This document shows, one piece after another, positions 48,130 through 61,452 of a stretch of 64,000 nt of DNA. The notes under the pieces were generated by a model, which searched no databases, was not told the DNA's origin, and saw only the letters and a list, made by a program, of their open reading frames with translations. Where the stretch lies: contig OY829328.1 in the NCBI GenBank assembly GCA_963691655.1, forward strand, positions 86,556,400 to 86,620,399. The letters run 5' to 3'. The position numbers were made by a program, and so were the translations under genes. How positions within the stretch are numbered: the stretch's first letter is position 1; every line of letters starts with the position of its first letter. This stretch comes from Toxonevra muliebris (taxonomy: Eukaryota > Arthropoda > Insecta > Diptera > Pallopteridae).

Positions 48130-48660
48130 CTGAATTCAAATTGATGCTTTTTGATATCAAATTGACGCTTTTTGAATTTTATTCGGCTACCCGAATTCAA
48201 TTAAAAAATTTCTAGACCCAACTTAATTACTCCGAGCACAGTTTGACGCTTCAATGGATTATTTTTAGTTCTCCGAATTAAGTTTGACTCTTTCTTGAAT
48301 CATTTTAATTACTCCGAATTTAAATTAATTATTTCTGCTGTCAATTTTATTACTCCGATATAAATCTTATTTTTTCTGGATTCAATTTCATTATTTTGAA
48401 TTCAATTTGACTCTTTCTGAAACTTTCAAAACTCCGATTTCAATTTTATTCTTTCTGAAATCAATTTAATTATTACAAATTCAATTTGATTCTCTCTGGG
48501 ATCATGTTGGTTACACAAAGAATTCAATTTGACTCTTTTTTGGAACCAATTTGATTATTCGAAGTAAACTTGTCTTTTTTTAGACTCAATTTGATTACTA
48601 TGAATTCTTTTTGACACTTATTGAATTCAATTTGATTACTTCGTGCACATTTTAAAATTT
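48130..48660 (-). repeat. Degenerate minisatellite, reverse orientation, downstream of the coding exon
   Basis: The same family as 42440-43390 but reverse-complemented, with units of the forms TACTCCGAATTCAATTTGAC and TTTCTGAATTCAATTTGATT. Good copies are near 48230, 48315, 48355, 48405, 48450, 48520 and 48625. It begins about 0.9 kb after the exon's donor, so the two arrays bracket the exon in opposite orientations, about 4.7 kb apart. Confidence 0.7.
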
Positions 48661-48669
48661 TTGAAGTTT

Positions 48670-51600
48670 GAGTGGTATTTTACGTTTTTTTTCATTGGGG
48701 CTAGCAAGCCCTTTACTTGCTAAAACGTAAAATCGGAAATCTACTATTAATACTTTCTTTCAGACTTTACCTACGGCGAACAAAAAAAAGTTTCTAGTGC
48801 AAATAGTTTTATAGATACATTCACATTTAGAAAAAAATATAAAAAAATTAAATTTCTTTTGAAAGTTGGCAACTCTATGACAGCGCTGAAAACAATGCAC
48901 ACACTTTATAAAAGAAAACAGAAATATTTCAATTACGTTTTTCTTTTCCGCATTTATAATAAGTTTTCTTGTGTTGTTATTTTAGTAAATCTGCTGTTGC
49001 TGTTGCTGCTGCTGCGGCTACTGTAGTTGCTGTCATGTTTTTTTTCTTCTTATTATATTTCTATTTTTGAGCTCATTTTACTCTTGCAGTATTTTCTCAG
49101 TAAAATTTCAACTTAGTTTTCATTTATTTCCCTTTGTTTTTATTTTTTTGCATTATTTTATTTTTGCTTTTCTTAATTTGTATAGACATAAACACAACGA
49201 AATGTGTTTGCTTGTTTTCCTGCCAGAGCAACATACAATAATGCGTTTTCAACAGCATCATCGTGATCATTATCACTCATGATCACGTGATAATCTTATA
49301 TTAGTCATACTAATGTGTTAGATGAAAACAAAAAAGTTTTAAAGAAATAGAAATGTCACTAGTGTGAAAATGAAAAGAAAACGAATTCTCTTCTTGCATA
49401 TTTTCGCGCTCGAATGATTTTAGAAATAAAAAGTAACTTTTCAAGGAATGTGCTAAGTTCACTGAGTCAGTATAGAAAAATATTTTTATAATAACTTTTA
49501 ATACTATGAGGTTATTAATACAACTAACTATAAATCGATGTATTTTTCTGAAACTATTTTCCTTTATTCAAACTAAAATTTTAATTGTTTGCTTCAGCAA
49601 TTGATTAGATTTTTATTATTCTTCGCATTTTTTTAGTAGCAGAAAAAGGCACTGAGAATAAATCGCCCTTGCCTTTTTAAAATTTTATCAAGGCGATAGC
49701 AGCATCAACTCTGTCTTCCTCTGCTTTCATTTTTTTTTTTTTTAAGGAAGAGACTCAGAACTGTCAAAATCTTTGTTTACGTTTTAGTTGTTCCCCATGC
49801 ATTTGCTCTTGTATTTTTAATATTTCTGGGTCTGTATAGCAACAAAGCAGGGTGTTGTTGTTGTCTTGTTGTACTTGTTATAATGCTGTTATCATAAATT
49901 TTCTCTTCTGCGCTCATTACATGATTTAAGCTGCACTCAGTTCTCAATTTTCTACTCTCACTCTCTTCATGAATCAGCTCTCTACCGCAGTCTATCTGCT
50001 CTCTGGTTACACTCTGCCTACTTTTGAAGTTTCGACGTACATTAAGGCGCCTCACGAAAAAAAAAAAAATTAGTGTCACTCTTCCCAAAAATTCCGAAAA
50101 TATTTCAGCTCTATTTAGCTCTCACTGTCATGAGATAAATTATTTTGGAAAAACTTTTAAAAATCGTATTTTGTATGGCAAAATTTTAGTATGAGACTTA
50201 AGGCACCTTAGCGTACACCATAAATTATGTGTATTTCTACCTAACCTAACTTATTGTGAAAGTATGTAAACATATTCATGCACTACCTAATATTTTTCGG
50301 TATAGTGTGTACCTTTAGGTTTATTGACTTTATTAGCGATAAGAAATAATTTCCTCATATAAAATCATCATTCTATACTTCACTCTTTCATTCTATCTCT
50401 CTCAGTATCTTATTCTAACCTCACTTCGTGCGCCATTTTAAAGGCTGCATAGCCTGCCACTTTCAATTATAATAGTAGATATACATACAAACTTACATGC
50501 GACGTAAAGTATTCGAGTGTATATGTGTGTGTTTACTTCAATGGGTACTGAGACACTCACACTGATGATCATCATTGCTCGTCCTCTTCATTCATACCGC
50601 TGTTTTTGTTGTTGTTTTTGTTGCCTTCTAGTGTTGAGTTCTCAATAAAAGCCCAAAGGAAATCAAAAGAGAAAAAAAGGATGCATTTGCTACTTATAAT
50701 CATTTTATTTTGCTGCTGCTTCATCGTTTTCTTTCTACATAAAGTAGTTGCTTGTTACCTCTAAGCATATTAGTAGCGAATGAGTGCCAATCACGTGGCT
50801 CTATGGAAAAGGTTGAAGCAATATACATGTTTTGGCTTCCTTGATAGAAGATGTATTAAAACTACTACTTCCAATTTGATTTTTTTTTTTTTGTTTATTT
50901 CACTTCCTTATTGCTTTTCTGCGCTGCTAAAATCCTTTTTTTTGTGTGTAACAATATTGAAATTTGTTGATTTTACTTTGAGGCATGAACACATGTCAGA
51001 AGTAATATAAATCGGAAATTATTTATTTTCCCATTGGAGATGAGTTGCTCCCCAATTGATAAGCGTATCAACTTTAATTTCTATTTATGTTTACTTATAT
51101 TCTTTTAGTGTTTATTCTTAATGAAAATAGAGTATTCTGGGTGGGGAAGAATAAGATAATCAATTGCAGTGCTAGTTTATCAGATAGTTACTATTTAAAG
51201 TCGTTTGTATGTACTGTAAAAGTCTCTGATGGAACTATAGCTCTCTAGAGCTGCCTGAGCACACCATAGTATCTCAAAGAACTGATGAACAGATTAAAAA
51301 CATTGAAGCTTACTTAAAACATAAATAACTCATCTAGGCAACTGAGACCATGCGGATTAAATAAAACAGTGATGCTGAAATCTTAGAACCCAACGTCAAT
51401 GCGTTTCAGGCGGATGTAACTGCTTCTCTCTTTTATTTGCTTTGATTTAAATAATAAATCATTTTAACAATTCTATGAGTCTGCTTTTATTTTTACGCTT
51501 AATATTAGCATATGTTTTTCTATAATAACATTTTTTTTCTGTTTTTTTTTTCTCATTTTCTTTTTATAACCATTCAAAAAGAAAAACATACCTCAAGCAG

Positions 51601-52580
51601 TCAGTGGTTTGTGTATGTGCGCAATGTGTCAGTGAAAATTCATGATGAAAAAATTCAATTATATAAAGTTCACAACGGTGAGGCAAGGGGTTCAGGCTCA
51701 GGCACAGTGTTGCTATTGTTTGAATTTTTTTCTTCTACACTGTACATATGCGTTACTGCTACCATATGCGCATAATTACGATTGACTTTTTTTTTCCTCG
51801 ATTCACCTAGTACTATGCCTGTATGTATCTATCCATCTACCAGCTCCTACTAGCTTTAATCATATAAATTATAAGTTTCAATCTTTTATGCCTTAACTTC
51901 ATTATTATTATTATTATGATTATTATTATGTAGTATAGGAAAAATGCATGAATGCACTTTATTAGCTTTTTAGACACTGATTTCTTTATTTCGATCTTCT
52001 CTCTGCATACATATGAGTATATGAATGATATTAATCTGAGACGTGTCTGCTTCATTCAACTCATTGTCTGTCCGTCTGTCTGCGGTTAACAAAGAAACTT
52101 TTTTTTGTGTTTTGGTTTTTTTTTTTTGTTATTATTGTTGAAGTTTATTTGTATTTTTTTGCTGTTATGTAGAAGCTCTGTTAGTTATTAGTTGAAGTTT
52201 TTATAACTCTATTGTTTTGTGTGATGTTGCTGTTGAAAATGAAGTTATTTCAGAATAAAATTTTCATCTAATAAATTATACTCCTAGCTATTGACATTTA
52301 ATGAAATTGTTTGTGTGACTTTTTGAATTTCTTAATTCTTGTTATAAATTTTCATATTAGTTAATGTTACTTCAAATAAAGCACAACTGTTTAAATTAAG
52401 TTCAGTCTAACAGAGAATTGGCTGAAAATTCTAGAGTATTCCAAGGGTGTTCAATCATAAGTCCAAAGATCCTTCAAACCAATTTCTGGAGCTAAAGTTA
52501 GTAGACATTTTATAAAACTAAAAATGCTGGGGAGGAGGTTTAGGTTTGGTATGTTATGTAGGGTATGTTGTTATACCGTC
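48670..52580. other. Intron-like sequence
   Basis: No gene seen. CTGCTGTTGCTGTTGCTGCTG-type triplets occur at 48990-49035. The CACGTG-centred palindrome ATCACGTGAT at 49282-49291 matches a bHLH E-box. ATTATTATT repeats lie near 51901-51930. Open frames at 49067-49282, 49777-50088, 50780-51010 and 51512-51775 lack recognisable domains. Confidence 0.5.
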
Positions 52581-52589
52581 GTCTTAAAA

Positions 52590-52830
52590 AACGCTGTCAT
52601 ATTCGGACCTTACAAATGGAAATGATGCTCCATTCCTGGCAAGTTTATCTGCCATTTCGTTTCCATTAATCCCTACATGCCCCGGAACCCATACATTCTA
52701 CAACTGATTGCGTTGGCCCAGAATGTTCAGCTTATCAATGCACTCCATCACCAGCCTTGATGTGACTTGGTGAGAATTAAGTGCTTTGATAGCTGCCTGG
52801 CTGTCAGTCAAAATAAAAACTTTTTGAAGT
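52590..52830 (-). pseudogene. LINE ORF2 RNase H fragment, broken
   Basis: The minus-strand translation reads ILTDSQAAIKAL at about 52826-52790, then SHQVTSRLVMECIDKLNIL and, after an in-frame stop, WVPGHVGINGNEMADKLARN at about 52690-52630. These are the RNase H motifs (DSQ, and the GNE-AD block) found in jockey/I-type non-LTR retrotransposons. The stop is a TAG at about 52696-52698, just before WVPGH. I could not extend the homology confidently on either side. The frames at 52883-53089 on both strands may be eroded upstream parts of the element but are not recognisable. Confidence 0.7.
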
Positions 52831-53149
52831 GTGCTTGAAAAAGGCCATTGGGCATAATTGGGTTAAAAGCCACACGGTTTGACTAGAAGATCAGAGCACT
52901 GGCAATGTGCCCGTACTGGATCGCAATCTTGAGACCAAGGATCTTATATTTCCACTCGCTGGGAATATTAGATCCTTGAATATTGAAGGTTTTTGTTTTG
53001 GAGGACTGCGGAAGAACAATTCTTGGCAAGGGCAACTGCACTTGCTCTCCAAAAGTTTTAAGTTTCCGAAGTGGTATCAAACGCTATGATTATGATTACC
53101 TCCGCTGAAAGTTTCTGGCGAAAAGTTCCAGTGTAGATAGACGATTGAT

Positions 53150-54700
53150 GTATCGTTCGATTGCTGTTTCGAAAGAGTGGTTTTGTTTTTCTTTCCGAGG
53201 CGTTGTTTTGAATTTACGTTCATATCAATAGCAACGTATTAACTTAAGCTCACAGACACCTCTTGAGGCATATAATTATGAACAAAGCTCCTTCTGAAAA
53301 CTATCCAATGGAAATGATTCAACCGGTTAGTTCCATGCATCAATTGCCAGTCAGTCATGAGAGACCTTGATGAACGTATAAAGTAAATTCTTCATTATCG
53401 CTAGCATGCCCATGTTGAATCATCGACAACAAGTCACCACACTGCGAAAAGTAGCTACCCTGGTTGAAGTAAAAGATGGACAAATAAAAGCTTCTACTAT
53501 TTTTACTTCTGTTTATAGAATTGTTTATAAAAATACCTTGAATTGTTTCAGCATCTAATAAAATTTATTTAAACACAGGTATTTTTTTTTTTTTGTTTTT
53601 TGTTCTTAATATTTTTGTAAAATATTTTTCATGCTGACTCATATTTATATCTAAAATTTAAAATTTTAGCATTTGATTAAGTGGCTTGAGTTTCGCAAGC
53701 TTTTTTCTTTCCACCACATGCAAAGCTTTTACATTATTTCTTCTGTGTATTTGCACAACATTACGACAGTGACATTTCCTTTTCCGCTGAAGTAAATAGC
53801 TCGCCTTTAAAGGGAATTTGCGCCCTCCATACGTTTACATTACTAATTCCTCTTCAGTACATACAATTCTAGCGTAACATACTGACAGTTGGTGACATAC
53901 TAAAAATAACTATGGTATCTACTATTGTTGTTGTTGCTGTTGTTTATTTAACTTCCGCTTGTTTTTGTTTATTTGCTTTTTAATAATGCATTATGAAACA
54001 AAACAAAAAAAAAATCTCATTACATTTTTGCACTTTAGGCAAATTGAACAAATACAAAATTGAAAGAAACTGAGTTGCCACACTGAGGTAACTACTACTT
54101 ACTATACATACCAATATGCTAATCATGTATAGAAAAAAAAAACATTTTGTTTTTACCATGACAACTATAAAAAACTTAAACCTAATATACAAAAAAAAAA
54201 AATACCACTACAACAGCAACAACAACAAGAGAGAAAAAAGCTGCCGGTGATAGCGGTAACGGTAGAGGTGCACGCAAATGCAGATAATCGTTAGAGGTGG
54301 TTTGTCTACCTGTCCGCTTAGGTACTGCAGTACCTAGCTAATAAAAGTAGTAGAAAAAAGTGTGGTGGTAATAGTAGTAGTAATAGTAGCAGTAAGGTAA
54401 TCTAAAGCTTTTATTGTTATTGTTGTTGCTGGCTGCTGTTATTTCTGTTTAACATTTGCCTTTAGTATGCGTCAATATTACAATAACAACAATAACAATA
54501 TCAACCTGCTGCCTATTTTGCTTTTGCTTTTGCTTTGCTGCCTGCTGCTGTTGATTTGACTATCTGCCTGCTTGCCTTCTGCTCGCTGTTTTCTAGTTGT
54601 TTTCAGCGTGTAAAATTGTTGTTGTTGTTTTTGTTTTTTTTTCATTACTGTTTCGCTTTTGATTTTATTCAAAGCGTTTGTTGTTTTGTTTTTTTTTTCA
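53150..54700. other. Intron-like sequence
   Basis: No gene seen. It contains AT-rich DNA, CAACAACAA and GTAGTAGTAA triplet repeats near 54211 and 54370-54395, and a GTTGTTGTTG run at 53926-53945. A short acceptor-donor pair near 53554-53580 uses a weak GTATTT donor and is not convincing. Confidence 0.5.
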
Positions 54701-54715
54701 CTCACTGTATGTTGT

Positions 54716-55276
54716 TCATTCATTCATTCATTCCGTTGAAATTACTTCACCTGAAAAGGTGAATCGCGCGCGTCAACTTTGCAAGTGAACCAAACGTAAA
54801 TTAAATCGTTGAAATCATTGAAAACTTAAAAAAAAAACACCAAAAACATAACCCAACCAACTAGCAATGTAAATCAAAATCTTAAACCAAGTCATTAACG
54901 TGTAGAAAAAGTGTTTAAATTAAATTAATGCATATCTAGTTGTGTTTTTTTTTACTTAATAGTGCAAAATTTCTTACATGTGTGTTAAATTATAATTAAT
55001 TACCTAAATTTAATTAATAATTATTATAGTTGAAAAACTTAAAAGTGCATATACTTGTGTTCATAATTGGCAAATAAATTGTATAGCAAAAAAATTATAA
55101 ACGTTTTTTTTTTATTGTGTTTTATGCGAATGAATGTGTAGAAAGTGAAAATTATAAGAAAATTAAAATTTTTTATTACCTAACGTATAAAATTTGATTT
55201 AAAAAAAAAACAAAGTCTTGGGAAAAAATATATTCTCCTTGAAAATGCTCTGCAGTTGATTTTTGTTAAAAAAAAG
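54716..55276 (+). promoter_or_regulatory. Possible alternative promoter and 5' leader exon
   Basis: A TCATTCATTCATTCATTC block (54716-54733) matches the fly initiator TCAKTY several times. It is followed by a patch with AAGGTGAATCGCGCGCG and then A-rich, leader-like sequence with short upstream frames, including a start-stop ATGTAA near 54868. It ends at AAAAAG|GTAAAA (donor at 55277). There is no clear TATA box or DPE, and the donor is only fair. If real, it would provide a transcript starting downstream of the exon at 46999. Confidence 0.2.
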
Positions 55277-55699
55277 GTAAAATATATAATAAATTTAAAA
55301 TAAAATAATTAAAAATAATAATATAAAAATGAGCTAGCTAAAAATATTAAAAACTAGAAAGTTAGAAAAAGTATTTTCTCACTGCTCTGATGTCTAAGTA
55401 ACTACTCAAACCTGCGGCTTTTCAAACCCAGGATTCAAAGTGTACATCACACTCATTGAAGCTTAATTCAAGTCTGATGACAGAATTTTGGCATTATAAA
55501 ATTCGCTTTCGCCTCTTTCGCTTCGTTCTCAAGTGTGAAAGAAAATTTGAAACGTCTGAAACGTAAACTTCATAACTCTGTTGATTTTTTAGGCATACAA
55601 AATTTCTACTTCATATGCTTCTGCACTGAAGGCCCTTAAGAACCCAGTCCGCTCTTTGAAATTGATTAGAGGGAGGCGAAACTAAATAGTATTGAAAAC

Positions 55700-56130
55700 A
55701 CAACAAGTTGTTTCTTATATGGGTTCTAGGATACTGTGAAATTGCAGGGAATGAATTGGCCGGCAACCTGGACAACGAAGGCTCTGCAATTTTAACATGA
55801 GTTCCGGAACCTTTTCTTGGCATCAGCTCTGTAGAGGTCATGCGTTAGTTCAATAACTTCGTTGGTTCTATTCATGACAGAAAATCATCGGAATTTCTTC
55901 TGAATTTGAAAAGAAAGGACCTGAGATTACTGGTAGTTGTCATCACCGGCATAACACATGTGGTCAGCACCTGACCAACAAGGGTGTCATCACCAATCCA
56001 ACCTACCGTTCGAATCTTGAGAATGTCGACACTACTGAGCTTTAGCTCTGTAGCTGTTCGGCGTTCGCAAGAACCAGTTTAAGGCTGTTGGGTAGTGATG
56101 CCTCGAGTATGAATAATATTCCTACTCCTC
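55700..56130 (+). pseudogene. LINE ORF2 C-terminal fragment, broken
   Basis: The forward translation reads LIWVLGYCEIAGNELAGNLD from about 55715, matching the RNase H WVPGH-x-GNE-AD block with the key residues eroded (GH to GY, AD to AG). A stop follows, then after a frame change CGQHLTNKGVITNPTYR and SAFARTSLRLLG. This is the H/C-rich tail (HLT-GV-PTCR-C...H-LC-CPAFAR) that follows RNase H in jockey-type elements. Cysteines are lost and stops are present (TGA near 55798, TAG near 56043), so it is dead. It lies in the opposite orientation to the fragment at 52590-52830 and is more diverged. The minus-strand frame at 55611-55841 is a shadow. Confidence 0.65.
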
Positions 56131-56139
56131 CTCTTCCTG

Positions 56140-59100
56140 AACTTCTAAGGTTCAAACAGAGAAGTTGTAGATTGTGAGACCTTTTGACTTTTCTTCTTCC
56201 CATTTATACCTTCACATATCTTCCATGTCTTTCGACTTTCTTCTACTGCCTCTATCTCTGGTATAGTATAATGGTCCTTGAGGCTGAGTACTTTAGCTTA
56301 GTCCAGCTCACCCTCAACTCTAACTATAGACATCAAATTCGACCAAATACTTGTTGGGTGATGATGTCTTGAGGATCTGAATTTAGGTTTTTAAAATAAA
56401 CTAAGAAATTGATAGGAAAGTAAAATCCTATTTCCTTTTCTTTTTTACTATGTTAAGAAATCATTTCCCCTTTCAATCAAATTTCCATTTTCACTATCTG
56501 GAGAGTGAAATAGACTGAGTGCAAAGAAAGGGATTCCTACTCATCCTAAAATCTATCTAACAACACCATGGATACAAGTCTATCCTATCGTTTTGATTTC
56601 ATATTTGCATAATACTTTTTCGAGGCGCTAGATTCTTTCAGAAAATTAGTAGTTGTTTTCATCCTTTTGATGATAAGGTAATAACAACACAAGAGTAAAC
56701 GTCATTGGGAAAATGTGGACGTTATCATTTACTCTTGAAAGTGTTCTATTCTCTACCATAAAGTTATGGTAAGAAGGATTGCCACATTTCAGTGCCCACT
56801 GTACTGAATTTATACACAGGGATCATATATTTTTAAATCCAGTAAGAGTTATAGTCATTATTGATATCTCTTGTGATAGGTGCGAAAATAAAAAATTGAG
56901 AGTATGAGGAAGAAAAGCACAATCACAATTAGCTAAATATTTAAAACATAAATCTGTATGACTATGCAAAAATCCAAAAAAAAAAAAAAAACAAGACTTT
57001 GGACTCTGGTCGGAAGTTTTTGGATATTACATTCTATCAATGGAACAAAAGTACAAAACAGTGACAGATTGCAAATCACAAAATATTAAATTCATTTACA
57101 ATCAATCACGATTTAAGCCCAAGAATTATGCATAATTTATAATGTTAAAATTCACTAGAAAACTTTATTCAAAATTCTGATTGCATATTCAAGCATTAGG
57201 TCATAAGTGACACGAACTCAGTTTTCTCAATATTGGCAAAGGTTTTGGGGTATCTATCTCTACTACTTCTACGTTTCAGTTACTTACAATGACAAGAAAA
57301 TGTAAAGTTACAAAAGTGTAGAGAAATTTCATATGACAAGCTGCTGCTGGCGTTACAGTAATCGATTATTTATATGCAAAGTATGACACTGGCTGCCGTC
57401 AAATTTCCATACCTACTTACATACATGCTAATAAATCCTGAATAAATAATAGAAGTTAAAACGTTGTACTCTATTATGCAATACAGCAACAAAAAGGTAG
57501 TTAACCTCATTTCATGTCTAACATTAGCTTGAATTAGGTGAAAACGTTTCTGGTTCACTTCACTTTTGATTTCAATGAGTGTTTAACTTTTTTTTTTCTA
57601 GTTTTAAAGTCAAGCATAGCGTAACAAAACAATAACAAACAAAACAAATATTGTCAACAAAAAGCGTAGTCAATCTAACACGACCATAATGATGCTTACG
57701 TACTTTTTCAGTACTTCTTTTCAGATTTGTTACAGTTTTTTGTGTTTTTTTTTTTCGCTTTTTGCTACTTTATACCTTGTTACGATTTGTCAAAGCGTGA
57801 AATTGTATACAATTGTTAAGGTAAAAAAGAAAAAAATTATGGAGGAAAAAATTACAAACTTAAAAAAGCAAAAGTTGAACATACAAAAAATATTAAAAAA
57901 TATTAAAAAAAAATTAAATCAAAAACAGCATTAAAAATCAATCAAATTGCGTAATTTTTGATTACTCCCATTTTTTATTTTTAATACAAATTTTCAAATT
58001 TTTAGCGTTTTTTTTTTTTCATTTCACATAAATGTATTAAAATAACAACACAAATTTGTTATATATTTTTGCTATTATTATTAATAATTGCTTATCAATT
58101 TATAGTACCAAAAAAAAGTATTAACAAAAAAGTACTTTTCAATAAATGTACAAAAAGTTCCAATACCAAATACGTTATTATCATAATGCAATAAATTCGT
58201 ATATTTAGTAAACTTCATTTCATGCATTTGGCACTTAAATACGTTTTTATTTAATTTTTTTTTTCTTCCACTTTATTATTGATTATTATTTTGTAGCACA
58301 CATACACACACACAATTGTTTCCTATCAATATTTAGCTCTATACAATATTTATGTAATCACAATCACTTCAGTTTAGGTGCTCAGCAATTGAAATTTAGT
58401 AGTAAATTATTGATAATTTTCAATAATTTCAAAGAAATTAGATACTAATATTAAAAATAAATATTTGTTTTGATACCAGCGCGCGAAGCATGTGGATTTT
58501 ATTTTATTTCATTTTTTTTTTTTTGTTTTTTCTTTTTATACTGGGTGTAAGCATCTTAAGTTTTTAAGTTGAATGCATGAAAATTTTAATATTTTATTAA
58601 TATTAATTAATGTTTCTTTAACTTAAATTTGCTTAAAAGTTTTGTATAAAAGTTTTATTAAATAAGCATATGTAATCAATTAACTGAGGTAATTTGTTGA
58701 AAAATAATATTCCAAGAGTGTAATCACTATTTTTAATAGATTAGGCATGGAATTTTACTATGGTGAACTTTAACTTGTTGAATTCAGAGTTTATTTAAAT
58801 TTATAAAAATAAATGTTTAGATTTATTTTAATTAAAAACGTAATCATGCATTGGTTTTATAAAATATTTAAAATTAGCATTTATTGCTTTGCTTGTAATT
58901 CGTACGGTCATGCAGAGTAGCATTGATGTATTTAGAGAGGAGAGAAGCTGGTGTGAGAGTTGGTTATATTGTCCCACCGTGTTCTCTTTTCTATATTGAC
59001 TTACTCGCCGGGACGGAAATTTTAGACTGAAAGAGAGCGAGAGCGAGATACTTTGACTGTTGGGAATTATTAAATGAATATATTTCTTGTTTGTCATTCT

Positions 59101-61430
59101 AGTTGTTAATTTTTTTTAAATAAAACGAGATTAAAATCTAAATTTAACCAAATCCGTCATCATCCTCAGTTTCTGTATCTCTTAGTGAAACATAGAGGCT
59201 TTAGAATGCATTTTCATCTAGTATTTCTCTGTGCTAACTTATCGTCAAATTCTATTTATATTGTTGATTTCCAAGTGATCTTAGAGCTCTAGTTAAGGGT
59301 GAATAAGGATAAAGGTAAACAAAAGAAAATTGATAATGAAAAGTTTTTTGATATGGTGAAAATCAAATTTACAAATTTATGATTTTCCTATTGAATCACA
59401 GAGCCAAAAAGAGCGGGAGGGGAGAGGCTGATTAAATACGAGCTTGTTGAGATTTTGAGACAATTCCGTAGCCCGAAGCCATAGTCAAAATCAGTTTTCT
59501 ACAAGGTTTAGGGTTCAAAATATTAATTGTTACCTCATTATTTAAATTCCGATCAAATTTTTTTGAATTTCATGTTATTTGGTGTTATTAAAAATCACAG
59601 AAAATAACAGATTTTTCGATATTTATTTGTTTATAACAGTGGGGACGATTTCTGAACTGTCGAGTGAGCGTATAAGAACCGATTTGATTATTGAGAGCAT
59701 AAATCTATTTATACTCCCTCATATCTTTTTCGCACTCAGATCACTTTTACATTCTGGTTCGGTTTATAGTTCCATCATTTATTCTCGTTTTTGAAACTAG
59801 TATTCGAACAGAATTGTGGCGGCAACTGCTAACAACGAGAGAGCTGCACAAAGCAAGACAGACAATGGCGATGGTTTTGACATATAAAAATTCAAATAAA
59901 TATAAACAAAAACAACAAATGATTATACATTTGTTGATTTTTCTGCTGAAAACTTAGTAGCAATCTACAAATTTTACAAAAATATGGCAATAAATTCCAT
60001 TAAGTTAACTGAGAAGAAAAATTAGAGCGTCGTCATTAGCGTAACGTCAAGAAATGTAATAGATTCTATCTCGGCGTTGACTCGTCACTATTTTGTTTTT
60101 TTTTTCTCCCATTTATGCTTGATTCCACACATGCGTCATTGTGCTATTCACATACAAGAACGTAATTCAATTCAAAAAGGAGTTGCTGTTATTTAGAGTT
60201 GAATCAACCTGTTTTTTTTTTTATTCAGAAATTTGTTCCTAATAGCAGCAGGACCCGCTCTCCAACATTTTTTTTTTTTTTTTTTGTAAATAAAGCTGGC
60301 ACGCTCCTACTTAATTTCTGAGAGCATAAATATAGTTATTCTCATTTTGTTTTTCATCTTGTTTTTTTTTTTAGCTTTTAGTATGCTGGTTCAGATCACT
60401 AACCTATTCAAGGAAGGGAAAGTAGCTTAGGGTTTAAGCCCCATAAAAGTTGATACTATCAATAATAATATAAAGATTACTTTATATTTTAGTTAGGTGA
60501 ACAGACTATAAGCTCTCCAGATATCAATGAATAACTGATGCAGCAAATCAAATTAAATTTTTAATATTTTCCCAACTTGATAATCTGCCGTACGTCATAG
60601 AAACACACAAAGCAATAAATTTCGGTTCGGATTTCCATCGCCAGCAATTGGACTATTGAACTGAGATGTTTCGCGCAGGTTATCGAGAGTATCTACCTTG
60701 AATAGTTCATTGTGTGTTTATTTTAATCTTATCATAATAAGATTAAGTAATAATAAATATAAATAGAGATAAATAGATATACAATATATTTCAGTTACGT
60801 AGTCAAAAACTAATTATGTAATTATTTCTTTTTAATTAATGAAATTAAACTAAAAATAAGCCAACTTAAGAACCGGATAAGCTGTCAGCCCACTACAAGA
60901 ACAACCAACTCGCAAATAGTCAAAGTAACATTATACATTCACTTTAGTGACCTTCTATTTTTCAACAGCATGAGAAACTTAAACAAAAAAAAAAAAACTA
61001 ATAAACCAAAAGCAACAAAAAGCTTACAACGTCAAAAACTCATAGCAGTTAAGAAAACAAAAACTAAAAACGCATTGAAAAATTACCCACCTCCATAGCG
61101 ATGCCAATTCTTGAAACTTGAAAACCTACGAAATACTAGCAAAACAAGAAACAAAAAAAAAAAAAAAAACAAAAAAGAAGAAATAAATATTTTTATATAT
61201 GCATTTACATACGAGTATATAAAAGCAAAAACAAAGTTGGTAACCCTGATGATGATTGCAATTTAAGTACAAAAGCCAATAACATTTAAATATTTCTCTT
61301 GTTTTTTATCTATTTATTTATTTTTTTTTTTTTGTTTATTTGTGCATTTGAAGAATAATAAATTTAAAAAATAATTCTAATAAATCTAACACAAAAATCG
61401 CCTACTAATAGTTCATTTATTTACAATAGT
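56140..61430. other. Intron-like sequence
   Basis: No convincing gene. The region has AT-rich DNA with A runs near 56978 and 61153, T runs near 58010 and 60269, a CACACACA tract near 58301-58313 and a GAGCGAGAGCGAG patch near 59035. Open frames at 57689-57934, 58828-59097 and 59579-59794 lack recognisable domains or splice context. Confidence 0.5.
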
Positions 61431-61440
61431 AAACACAAAA

Positions 61441-61452
61441 TGACAGCTGTCA
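61441..61452. promoter_or_regulatory. Perfect TGIF-type homeodomain palindrome
   Basis: TGACAGCTGTCA is a perfect 12-bp palindrome equal to the dimer site known for TGIF-family TALE homeodomain proteins (achintya and vismay in flies); its centre CAGCTG is also an E-box. A nearby ATGACAGTTAACAGCTGCGG (61459-61478) adds another TGACA and a second CAGCTG. Function is inferred from motif only. Confidence 0.4.

Noticed and set aside
49777..50088. 103-codon minus-strand frame, Arg/Glu/Ser-rich
   Set aside because: Composition is protein-like in part, but it has no splice sites or known motif and includes a run of Phe from an A tract.
53554..53580. 27-nt microexon between TTGTTTCAG and ACACAG|GTATTT
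   Set aside because: The donor is weak and the segment contains stops; splice-like words are expected by chance here.
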